In this document: one piece after another, positions 57,444 through 64,000 of the stretch
How positions within the stretch are numbered: position 1 is the stretch's first letter
Layout of the letters: each line of letters starts with the position of its first letter
NCBI GenBank assembly: GCA_900316105.1
Contig: ONBR01000003.1
Coordinates: forward strand, 1-64,000
Length of the DNA: 64,000 nucleotides
Direction: 5' to 3'
DNA from: an uncultured Olsenella sp.
Lineage (GTDB): Bacteria; Actinomycetota; Coriobacteriia; Coriobacteriales; Atopobiaceae
Notes under the pieces: model-generated
Seen by the model: the letters and a program-made list of their open reading frames with translations, nothing else
Told to the model about the DNA's origin: nothing
The model's database searches: none
Translations under genes and position numbers: made by a program

Positions 57444-57704
57444 ATGCAGACCACGCTACGCAAATGGGGCAACAGCCAGGGGATTCTCATTCCCCGCGAA
57501 ATCTGTGTCTCTGTCGACATCAACGTTGGGGACACGTTTGAGTTCGAAATAGGGGAGGACCGAACTATCCTTCTTCGACCCGAAGCCTCGCACTACCATC
57601 GCAATACTCGGGCAAGCCTAGAGGAGCTAACGGCTGGCTGGGCAGGGCCAAGGGCTGGCGAGGAGTGGGGTGGCCACGATGTGGGCAATGAGGTGGTCGC
57701 ATGA
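57444..57704 (+). CDS. mazE: MazE-type antitoxin (AbrB fold)
   Basis: An 86-residue protein. The N-terminal swapped-hairpin DNA-binding domain reads TTLRKWGNSQGILIPREICV, typical of MazE/PemI, and the acidic/Gly-rich C-terminal tail would bind the toxin. It neutralises the MazF encoded next and represses its own promoter. CGAGGGGG precedes ATG 57444. Its stop overlaps the toxin start (ATGA), so the two are translationally coupled. Confidence 0.9.
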   Translation: MQTTLRKWGNSQGILIPREICVSVDINVGDTFEFEIGEDRTILLRPEASHYHRNTRASLEELTAGWAGPRAGEEWGGHDVGNEVVA

Positions 57705-58042
57705 TCTTTGACCAGGGAGAGTACATCTGGATGGACTTCGACCCTACGGTAGGTCATGAGCCCCAGAAAATGAGGCCTGCCTTGGTGATGAGCGTGGGCT
57801 ACTTTAACAACGTATTGTCGTCGTTGGTCATGGTCTGCCCGATTACCAGCACAGTGAATGGCCATCCGCTCCATGTGGAGCTTCCTGCCGACGCACCGGT
57901 CCAGGGCTGTGTGTGCGTTGAAGGACTGCGCGCCGTCGACCTCAATAGCCCCTATAGGCACTGTCGAAAGGTCGGACAATCCATCGACAAGCGGACGATG
58001 GCCAGGATTCTAGACCTCGTTGGTGGTACATTCGGCATCTGA
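57701..58042 (+). CDS. mazF: MazF/PemK-type mRNA interferase toxin
   Basis: A 113-residue toxin: GEYIWMDFDPTVGHEPQKMRPALVMS (the conserved beta hairpin with PxxGxEpxkxRPalV), VCPITSTVNGHPLHVEL and VEGLRAVDLNSPYR. It cleaves mRNA at short single-strand motifs. Its last 25 codons and following ~35 bp are duplicated at 57283, upstream of mazE. Confidence 0.92.
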   Translation: MIFDQGEYIWMDFDPTVGHEPQKMRPALVMSVGYFNNVLSSLVMVCPITSTVNGHPLHVELPADAPVQGCVCVEGLRAVDLNSPYRHCRKVGQSIDKRTMARILDLVGGTFGI

Positions 58043-58075
58043 TCGTGTGACGAAATCCCCGGGGGGAAATCGTCT
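57961..58075. repeat. Direct repeat flanking mazEF, right copy
   Basis: The 3' end of mazF and its downstream CCCCGGGGGG sequence; partner of 57283-57396. Confidence 0.9.
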
Positions 58076-58148
58076 AAGTGATGGTGATTTTTCCTCACGC
58101 TATAACGATGCGGCACGACCTCCGCTTGAAGTGCACGTAGCTATGCAA

Positions 58149-58179
58149 GTGGGGTGCGAAGCCAAGCCTCGCACCCCAC
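58149..58179. terminator. Hairpin downstream of mazEF
   Basis: GTGGGGTGCGA and TCGCACCCCAC are perfect 11-bp complements with a 9-nt loop. No T-tract follows. Confidence 0.55.
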
Positions 58180-58222
58180 CGATTTCCCCAACCTTTATCG
58201 ACTCGGGAAGACGTGCAGTTGC

Positions 58223-58306
58223 GCCCTGGATGTGGGCTCAGCAAGCTGTGCAGGGACGCCTGCCCTTCAAAGCCAATGCGCAGCTTGCGAGGCCCACATC
58301 CAGGGC
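58223..58306. repeat. Long inverted repeat downstream of panD
   Basis: Perfect 15-bp outer arms GCCCTGGATGTGGGC (58223-58237) and GCCCACATCCAGGGC (58292-58306), with an inner CAGCAAGCTG/CAGCTTGCG pair. The layout resembles the conserved-loop palindromes, but the loop sequence is different. It probably ends the panB-panD transcript. Confidence 0.75.
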
Positions 58307-58314
58307 CCTTGCGA

Positions 58315-58704
58315 CTACATGTCTTCGAGCCGCCCGTGCTTCTCGTAGCGGGTCAGGCGGGAGATCTTGTTCTGGTCATCCACAAAGACGACCTTGGGCT
58401 GGAAGCTCTCGGCCTCCTTTTCGTCCATCAGCGCATAGCACATGATGATGACCTTGTCGCCCACCTCGACGCAGTGCGCGGCGGCACCGTTGAGACAGAT
58501 CATGCCAGAGCCGGGCTCACCGGCAATGACGTAGGTCTCCAGACGGTTGCCGTTGTTGACGTCGGCAATCTGGACCTTCTCGTACTCCCTGATGCCAGCG
58601 GCATCCATGAGCTCCTGGTCGATGGTGATGGAGCCCACGTAATCTAGCTCGGCCTGAACGACCGTGGCGCGGTGGATCTTACCTTTGAGCATCTGCAGAA
58701 TCAT
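58315..58704 (-). CDS. panD: Aspartate 1-decarboxylase
   Basis: A 129-residue PanD. The Gly-Ser self-cleavage site that makes the pyruvoyl group is in DYVGSITID (Ser-26), with [11 protein letters not shown] and [17 protein letters not shown] typical. It makes beta-alanine for pantothenate. ATG 58704 overlaps the TGA of the DUF2520 gene (ATGA), so it is the last gene of panB-panC-DUF2520-panD. AAGGG lies upstream. Confidence 0.95.
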   Translation of the reverse strand: MILQMLKGKIHRATVVQAELDYVGSITIDQELMDAAGIREYEKVQIADVNNGNRLETYVIAGEPGSGMICLNGAAAHCVEVGDKVIIMCYALMDEKEAESFQPKVVFVDDQNKISRLTRYEKHGRLEDM

Positions 58705-59590
58705 GCATTACCCTTCTGATGGTCGATCGCATCGGCGCAGGCCTTCTGGGCCTCGTGCGCGCGCCTCCGCTTTGCAATGTCCAGGAGCTCCTTGGTGAGC
58801 AGCTGGTAAATCTCCTTGTCGTCGCCGTCGAGCACACCCAGGTGCGCCTCGATGGTTTGCATGTCCCCGCGCTGTGCGGGGCCGGTCAGCGCAGCCTCCA
58901 CGCCGTCTGCGGCCAGGTGCCGGGCGTTTCCCAAAAAGAGGGGGACCAGCGCCTGCTCCGCCGCCTCGGGCGAGTAGCCACAAAGCTCCAGTTCGGCGGC
59001 TGCACGTGAATACAGACCCACGACGAGGTTCGACGCCATGACCGCAGCGGCATGGTAGCGGACCTTCTCGCTGGTCTGGATGGACTCGACGTGCAAGCCA
59101 ATCTGTCGGAAGGCATCGGCCAGCAGCCCGGCCGCCTCGCCCTCTCCCTCGACGCAGAACCAGGCGTCCGCAAGCTCCTTCCACACGTCGCGTGAGCTCA
59201 CGGCATAGAGGGGGTGGACGGTGGCAGTGTCCACGCCCTCTCATCCGCACCAGCGAAGACTGCGGATGAGAGGGCGCCGGAACAGTGACAGACCGTCTTT
59301 CCCTCCAGGGAGAGCTGGCCTGCGCGCACAGCGTCGACCAGCTCCCTCCAGACCTGGGCGATGACGCCGTCCTGCGTGGTGATGAAGATGATGTCCGCCT
59401 GCCTGGCTGCCTCGACGGCAGAGTCAAAGACGGACGCCCCCACGAAGTCCGCGGCGCGCTGGGCCGAGGCCGCGGTGCGCGAGCTGAAGCCCGCGACCGT
59501 CAGCCCCGCGTCAGCGCCACGCTCCGAAAGGAGCTTAGCCAGTGCCGAGCCCACGCGCCCGGCACCGATGAATGAGATCTTCTTGCTCAT
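58701..59590 (-). pseudogene. Rossmann/DUF2520 protein, frameshifted (PanG-like position)
   Basis: Two pieces of one protein. The N-terminal part begins MSKKISFIGAGRVGSALAKL and reaches CHCSGALSSAVFAGADER; the continuation VDTATVHPLYAVSS to the end is in another frame. One extra G in the GGG run at 59236-59238 (plus-strand CCC) would restore DERGVDTATVHPLY. This family next to panC/panD includes, as I recall, the Francisella ketopantoate reductase PanG. A 15-bp perfect inverted repeat sits on the break. It could be a sequencing indel or real inactivation; a PanE-like protein at 10.4 kb might compensate. Confidence 0.75.
59235..59275. repeat. 15-bp inverted repeat inside the DUF2520 gene
   Basis: GCCCTCTCATCCGCA and TGCGGATGAGAGGGC are perfect complements with an 11-nt loop, within the coding sequence and touching the frameshift. 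Confidence 0.85.
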
Positions 59591-59617
59591 CGAAATTCGA
59601 ATTCCGACTCTCGGCGC

Positions 59618-60505
59618 CTAGGCCAGGGTGCCATCAGGCGTGCTGGGGTCAAAGATGAAGTTGTCGATGAGGCGGGTCTTGCCGATGTAGACGGCCATGG
59701 CGCACAGGATGGGACGGTCCTCGATCTGCTCGATCTGGACGATGTTCTCGAAGTCGACCATCTTGACGTAGTCGATCTTTGCCAGGGGCTCGGCCTCGAT
59801 GATCTGCTTCATGGCGTCCAGGACGGGAGCGGCCTTGCGCTCGCCGGCCTTGACCATCTCCTGGCCCTTGAAGACGGCGCGGGACAGGCACAGTGCAGCC
59901 TTGCGCTCCTCCTCGGATAGGTAGGTGTTGCGCGAGCTCTTTGCCAGGCCGTCATCCTCGCGGATGATGGGGCAGCCCACCACGGTGATGGGGAAGTTGA
60001 GGTCGCGGACCATGCGGCGGATGACGGAGAGCTGCTGGGCGTCCTTCTGACCGTAGTAGACGCGGTCGGGCTGGACGATGTTGAAGAGCTTGGAGCAGAC
60101 GGTCATGACGCCACGGAAGTGGATGGGGCGGGTGAGGCCGCAGAGCTCGTGGGTGAGGGCGGTCATGTCCACGAAGGTGCAGGCATCGGGAGCGTACATG
60201 TCGGAGGGCTCGGGATGAAAGACCAGGGCGGCACCGGCGTCAGCGCAGAGCTTGCAGTCGCGGTCGAAGTCGCGGGGGTAGGACTCCAGGTCCTCGGTGG
60301 GGCCGAACTGGGTGGGGTTCACGAAGTCGGAGACGACCACGCGGTCGTTCTCGGCGACGGCGCGGGTAATCAGGGACTTGTGGCCTTCGTGCAGGAAGCC
60401 CATGGTGGGGACCAGGCCCACGGTCAGGCCCTCCTTGCGCCAGGCGCGGACGTGCTCGCGGACCTCGTCGACGGTCTTTGCGGTTGCGATTACGGAATCT
60501 GCCAT
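59618..60505 (-). CDS. panC: Pantothenate synthetase
   Basis: A 295-residue PanC: VGLVPTMGFLHEGHKSLI (ATP-binding HxGH-type motif, residues 29-46), SDFVNPTQFGPTEDL, RPIHFRGVMTVCSKLFNI, YYGQKDAQQL and LAKSSRNTYLS (KMSKS-like). It joins pantoate and beta-alanine with ATP. GGAAGGG precedes ATG 60505; it follows panB by 4 bp. The reading frame is intact, unlike its two neighbours. Confidence 0.95.
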   Translation of the reverse strand: MADSVIATAKTVDEVREHVRAWRKEGLTVGLVPTMGFLHEGHKSLITRAVAENDRVVVSDFVNPTQFGPTEDLESYPRDFDRDCKLCADAGAALVFHPEPSDMYAPDACTFVDMTALTHELCGLTRPIHFRGVMTVCSKLFNIVQPDRVYYGQKDAQQLSVIRRMVRDLNFPITVVGCPIIREDDGLAKSSRNTYLSEEERKAALCLSRAVFKGQEMVKAGERKAAPVLDAMKQIIEAEPLAKIDYVKMVDFENIVQIEQIEDRPILCAMAVYIGKTRLIDNFIFDPSTPDGTLA

Positions 60506-60509
60506 TGGA

Positions 60510-61351
60510 TTAACCCTTCCTGATCTCGTCCATCACGGCGTCGTCGATCTTGAAGGTGTTCTCCTTTGCGGGGAATGAGCCATCGTTCACAGCGGCGATG
60601 TAGTCTGCGTATGCACCCTTGATGGCCTCGCCGACCTGGGCAAACTGACGCACGAACTTGGGCTTGAAGCCACCGGTGGTCATGCCCAGGAGGTCCTGGC
60701 AGACCAGCACCTGGCCATCGGTGCCATTGCCGGCGCCGATGCCGATGGTGGTTGCGGTGGTGAGCTGCTCGGTGATGTAGGTGGCCAGGGGTGCGGGCAC
60801 GCACTCCAGGGTGATGGAGAAGACGCCGGCCTCCTCGAGCTTCAGGGCGTCCTCCACGATGCGCTTGGCCGCGTCCACGGACTTGCCCTGGACCTTGAAG
60901 CCGCCAAACATGTTCTGGGACTGGGGGTCATGCCAATGTGACCCATGACGGGAATGCCAGAATCAACGATGGCCTTTACCTGGGGGAAGATGTCAACGCC
61001 GCCCTCCAGCTTGATGGCCTGGGCGCGTCCCTCCTTCATCAGGCGACCGGCGTTGTGCACGGCCTCCTTGACGCTGGCCTGATAGGACATGAAGGGCATG
61101 TCGCCCACGACGAAGGTGTCGTGGGTTGCGCGCGTCACGCAGCGCGTGTGGTGAACCATGTCGTCCATGGTGACGGGCAGGGTATCCTCGTAGCCCATCA
61201 TGGTCATTCCCAGGGAGTCGCCAACCAGAATCATGTTGACGCCTGCCTCTTCCACGAGGGAAGCCATCGTATAGTCATACGAAGTGACCATAGTCAGCTT
61301 GCCACCCTCGTCGACCAGCTTGCGCATGGTCTTGACGGTGTTCTTCGCCAT
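60510..61351 (-). pseudogene. panB: 3-methyl-2-oxobutanoate hydroxymethyltransferase, frameshifted
   Basis: The N-terminal piece (MVTSYDYTMASLVEEAGVNM, LVGDSLGMTMMGY, IKLEGGVDIFPQ, VMGHIGMTP) and C-terminal piece (MFGGFKVQGKSVDAAKRIVE, ITLECVP, TIGIGAGNGTDGQVLVCQDLLG) together make a complete PanB of about 280 residues. The frame is lost at a run of five G (60923-60927, plus strand); six would restore MTPQSQNMFGGFKVQ. PanB makes ketopantoate from ketoisovalerate and methylene-THF. AAAGGAAT precedes ATG 61351. Either a homopolymer sequencing error or a real loss of pantothenate synthesis. Confidence 0.85.
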
Positions 61352-61499
61352 CGCTATTCCTTTCGCGTCGTGTCGTCCCGCTGGCTGTCAGCCCTGCGCT
61401 GACTGCGGGTACGGCCGTCGTCCGCGCAGTAGTATAGCGCGCCGTTGACACATGGCGAGACTTTGCCTAATAAGCCCACAGAGGGCGATTCTGGATGCC

Positions 61500-61557
61500 C
61501 ACCTGGCGCCCTACCTGGATCCCTACCTGGCGCCCTACCTGGCTCCCTACCTGGCGC
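61500..61557. repeat. 12-bp tandem repeat after a DUF218 gene
   Basis: About five units of CTGGCGCCCTAC / CTGGATCCCTAC directly after the stop of the minus-strand DUF218 gene. Non-coding. Confidence 0.8.
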
Positions 61558-62404
61558 CGGAGAGCCAGTCCTTGATGATGCAGAGGCTCTCGCGCAGGAG
61601 GTTGTTGGGCATGTAGGCGGGGATGGAGTAGGCGGAGATCCCGACCGCGTGGGTGAAGCCCTCGCGCCGGGCGATTTTGAGCGAGCGGTAGAGGTGGAAG
61701 TCGTTGGTCACGATGCCCACGCGCTCGGCGGCGGGGACGATGCCCCGCTGGGACAGGAGGACGCCACAGAAGCGCAGGTTCTCGATGGTCGTTGTGGACC
61801 GATCCTCCAGGAGGATGCGGCTGGCGGAGATGCCCCTGGCCTGGAGCTCGCGTGCCATGCATGCCGCCTCGGATATGGGTTCGTTCGGCCCCTTGCCGCC
61901 CGACACGATGACATGGCAGTCGGGGTGGGTCTCCAGGCAGCGTGCCGCCGCGTCGATACGAAAGGCCAGGACGCGGCTGGGGCGCTGGTCGGGACGGACC
62001 TGGGCGCCCAGGATAATCAGCCAGGAGAGGGGGTCGGACGCGGGGTCTGCGTCTGCGGCTGCCACGAGCTTCTTTCCTGCCTGTGCCGCGACCATGGCCC
62101 TGACCGATATGGCTATCAGCAGGACGGCCACTGCCAGAAATACGACGTTCAGAGAGACCCTCAGGGCCTGGGGCAGACCTTGCCAGACGCCGGTGACGCG
62201 CACCAGGCCTGCCAGCAGCAGGAATGCCGCCAATCCGTACCAGGCCAGGTGAAAGTGCGTGCCCGACCGCATGGACATGATGACGGTGCCGTAGATCGCG
62301 CATGCGATGGCGAAGGCTATGAGGATGCCTGCTTGCAAGATGGGGAACCTCTCTTCTCTATCCTCGGCTTGCCTGGCGCTCACGTAATCACGGTCGCTAT
62401 TCAC
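61547..62404 (-). CDS. DUF218 (YdcF-like) protein with membrane anchor
   Basis: About 285 residues. An N-terminal region with three to four helices (from about 18-38, 48-68 and 78-100) precedes a DUF218 domain: WLIILGAQVRPDQ, VSGGKGPNEPISEA, LEDRSTTTIENL and IVTNDFHLYRSL, the full family motif set. This layout is that of ElyC/YdcF-type envelope proteins. The start is uncertain: GTG 62404 is used, and no good ribosome site is seen. A soluble DUF218 paralogue is at 14.7 kb. Confidence 0.75.
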   Translation of the reverse strand: MNSDRDYVSARQAEDREERFPILQAGILIAFAIACAIYGTVIMSMRSGTHFHLAWYGLAAFLLLAGLVRVTGVWQGLPQALRVSLNVVFLAVAVLLIAISVRAMVAAQAGKKLVAAADADPASDPLSWLIILGAQVRPDQRPSRVLAFRIDAAARCLETHPDCHVIVSGGKGPNEPISEAACMARELQARGISASRILLEDRSTTTIENLRFCGVLLSQRGIVPAAERVGIVTNDFHLYRSLKIARREGFTHAVGISAYSIPAYMPNNLLRESLCIIKDWLSGAR

Positions 62405-62520
62405 GGAAAGCCATGTCTGTCGGCTTTGCTGACAGGAAAAATTTAAACCAACTGGGACGGTTATCTCGGCGAAAGGAGAAAAACAGGTACACCGAGGAGG
62501 CAATCGTGGAGTGCAGCGCG

Positions 62521-62688
62521 TAGTACGTGCTTTGGTTCGATGATCTGAGGAGAGAGGACGTCGACCTGGTAGGCGGCAAGTCGTCTTCGTTGGGGGAGAT
62601 GACCAGCGCTACGAAGGTTCCCGTACCCTACGGCTTTGCCACGACGGCTCATGCCTATCTAGGACGGCTCACGCCTACCTAGATGCGC
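62521..62688 (+). pseudogene. N-terminal remnant of PEP synthase
   Basis: About 50 codons reading YVLWFDDLRREDVDLVGGKS and then SLGEMTSATKVPVPYGFATT match the start of phosphoenolpyruvate synthase (VGGK and PVPxGFATTA motifs). A stop precedes it and a 20-bp tandem duplication (ACGGCTCATGCCTATCTAGG at 62644 and its copy at 62664) breaks the frame; the rest of the gene is missing. Confidence 0.75.
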
Positions 62689-62692
62689 TGGA

Positions 62693-62761
62693 ATGTCGAT
62701 TAAGGTCGAGTTTGGGGCGGAAAAGGGCCTTTTTGCGCTCAAACTCGACCTTAATCGACAT
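62693..62761. repeat. Perfect 22-bp inverted repeat with 25-nt loop
   Basis: ATGTCGATTAAGGTCGAGTT TG (62693-62714) is the exact complement of 62740-62761. The loop contains AAAAGGGCCTTTT. It follows the ppsA remnant and precedes the nuclease-like gene; it may be an element end or a leader hairpin. Confidence 0.85.
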
Positions 62762-62884
62762 AAGCATTTCCGCCAGTGGTAGCCAAGAGACAAAGTTTCG
62801 GCCGCCAGTCCCCGATTGCCATCCAAAGAGTTCGAACCTAGGACTATCGTAGGTACTCCATACGCCTTGGGGATTGGGGTGCCT

Positions 62885-64000
62885 ATGCAACCTGTTGTCA
62901 TTAGCCATGGTTCTGCAATCGAAGTTCTCGATGCCATGCGCACCGACGCTGACAGTCGATCCAAGCCCCTGGGTGCTAGCCCGAGCATCGAAGGTAACTT
63001 CGTCGTTCATAGAGAGCTGGCACCATTCATCAGTCCTGACGCGGGCAAGCGTCTTTCGGACGTCAGCTGGCTTCCCCGGCCGATCGATCTCCTTACATCG
63101 AAGCGAAACGGTGCCAGGAATACAAAATCAATTCACCCTCATAACTGGGAACTTCCAAATACCTATGATGACCTGGTCGGATTCTGGTTGCCAGCTACTA
63201 ATAGGCGCTCTCCAGCATACGCATTTGTCTGTCCGCCCGAGCTCGCTACGATGCAGTTGACACGTGGATTGAATCGAGCGAATGTTGCAGACCTGATTAA
63301 CCAACTCTCAGGAACCTATCGCACGATTCGTCCTACTGCGCTGCCCTTGTATCGCGGCATTTCCAACGTGCATATTGAGCTATACCCGAAAGATTCGACA
63401 GACGGGAACTGCCAATCGGCAACTGTCTACGGACTCCATGCGCTTACAAACGTCAGTCTGATCAAGTCGTTTATAGACTCATACAAAAGCGCAGGTCGGC
63501 GACAGGGGTCCTACGGTGCGGAGCTTGTTCGCCAGGCCCTGCCCCTGTCCTGCGACGGGCTGGCCTCGCCTTTCGAGTCGCAGATATGGATGCTGGCATT
63601 CTGCTCGCGCCGACAGGGCTCGCTTGGGCTGCCCCGGCCGGAGGTCAACAGTCCCCTGAGGCTCACCGACGAGGCCGGGAGATTCGTCGACGGGGAGCGC
63701 ATCATACCCGACTTCTACTGGCTGGAGCACAGGGTCGCGCTCGAGGCGAACGGGAGGCTCTACCATGGGAAGGCCTCCGACATCACGGACACCTCCCTGC
63801 GCGACAAGGCCTACCGGGCGATGGACATCGCCTGCGTTACACTCACGCCCGCGGAGGTCCGCGACGAGCGCAGGTTCCAGGCGGCGATGGAGGAGGTCGC
63901 TCGGCTGATCGGACATCGGCTGCCCGCAGAGACGGCTGCCTTCCAAAAGCAGCGGACACGCCTGCGGAGCGAGCTTTTCGGCGAGGTCAAGGACGCTGCT
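62885..64000 (+). CDS. Nuclease-like protein (DUF559/Vsr-type C-terminus), partial at window end
   Basis: An open frame of 372 codons without a stop, so the gene continues past the window. Residues about 210-340 look like a DUF559/PD-(D/E)xK domain: SPFESQIWMLAFCSRRQGSLG, IPDFYW and VALEANGRLYH (the D...ExN/K pattern), and TLTPAEVRDE. The N-terminal half (VISHGSAIEVLDAMR, HPHNWELPNTYDDL) recalls AbiEi-like or prophage-associated proteins of Coriobacteria, tentatively. The gene is a mosaic: the first ~600 bp are moderate GC, the last ~520 bp are very GC-rich with AGG and ATA codons like the methylase at 54.8 kb. Confidence 0.6.
   Translation, partial: MQPVVISHGSAIEVLDAMRTDADSRSKPLGASPSIEGNFVVHRELAPFISPDAGKRLSDVSWLPRPIDLLTSKRNGARNTKSIHPHNWELPNTYDDLVGFWLPATNRRSPAYAFVCPPELATMQLTRGLNRANVADLINQLSGTYRTIRPTALPLYRGISNVHIELYPKDSTDGNCQSATVYGLHALTNVSLIKSFIDSYKSAGRRQGSYGAELVRQALPLSCDGLASPFESQIWMLAFCSRRQGSLGLPRPEVNSPLRLTDEAGRFVDGERIIPDFYWLEHRVALEANGRLYHGKASDITDTSLRDKAYRAMDIACVTLTPAEVRDERRFQAAMEEVARLIGHRLPAETAAFQKQRTRLRSELFGEVKDAA

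Noticed and set aside
57283-58075. Direct repeats as attL/attR of an integrated element
   Set aside because: The enclosed segment is only mazEF, with no integrase, and the repeat is simply the mazF 3' end; duplication fits better.
61500-61557. 12-bp tandem repeat as part of a Pro/Gly-rich coding sequence
   Set aside because: It lies after the stop of the DUF218 gene; the plus-strand frame through it has no ribosome site or family.

Overview
The window looks like a chromosomal segment of a high-GC Gram-positive gut or oral anaerobe, most likely a member of the Coriobacteriia (Olsenella/Atopobium-like). The evidence is GC-rich coding with strong Shine-Dalgarno sites, strictly anaerobic enzymes (a glycyl-radical enzyme with its activase, NrdG), a stand-alone AICAR transformylase beside a PurO-type IMP cyclohydrolase, a galactitol-type PTS, and many dispersed intergenic palindromes. 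The species call is an inference. No rRNA, tRNA, CRISPR array or integrase was recognised.

Layout. 0.3-2.6 kb: an FHA-domain protein and a membrane-anchored coiled-coil protein. 2.6-8.3 kb: a sugar-alcohol module (DeoR regulator, glycyl-radical enzyme and activase, GldA) sharing a 13-nt operator. 8.4-15.6 kb: small regulators, membrane proteins, a ketopantoate-reductase-like protein, a HAD hydrolase, a tocopherol-cyclase-like protein and a DUF218 protein. 15.7-18.7 kb: a divergent pair, a Trm9-like methyltransferase and a bacterial Elp3, suggesting tRNA wobble-uridine modification. 18.8-24.2 kb: flavodoxin, OPT transporter, coaX, a 600-bp repeat field and nrdG. 24.3-30.3 kb: a PRD regulator divergent from yjbQ-gatB-gatC-gatA. 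31.5-36 kb: an EAL protein and the purine pair purH'/purO behind a ZTP riboswitch. 36.5-41.2 kb: argCJBD. 41.4-51.2 kb: a CobW GTPase, a peptide-deformylase-like protein lacking the catalytic Glu, an esterase-fold/coiled-coil protein lacking the Ser, a SIS protein, proA, a CmpB-family membrane protein with an HD protein, and a UvrA2 paralogue. 51.2-58.1 kb: a defence and toxin-antitoxin island with a PIN remnant, a Sau3AI-like restriction-modification system, an HNH nuclease, helicase remnants and mazEF between direct repeats. 58.3-61.4 kb: panB-panC-DUF2520-panD, with frameshifts in panB and the DUF2520 gene. 61.5-64 kb: a DUF218 protein, a ppsA remnant and a nuclease-like gene that runs off the end.

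What ties the window together. Pantothenate/CoA genes occur in three places (ketopantoate reductase-like at 10.4 kb, coaX at 22 kb, the pan operon at 58-61 kb). Arginine and proline synthesis draw on the same glutamate pool. The most unusual property is the repeat load: at least four palindromic families sit directly on gene 3' ends, often supplying the stop codon. A separate class of hairpins keeps a conserved loop while each copy has different, locus-specific self-complementary arms.
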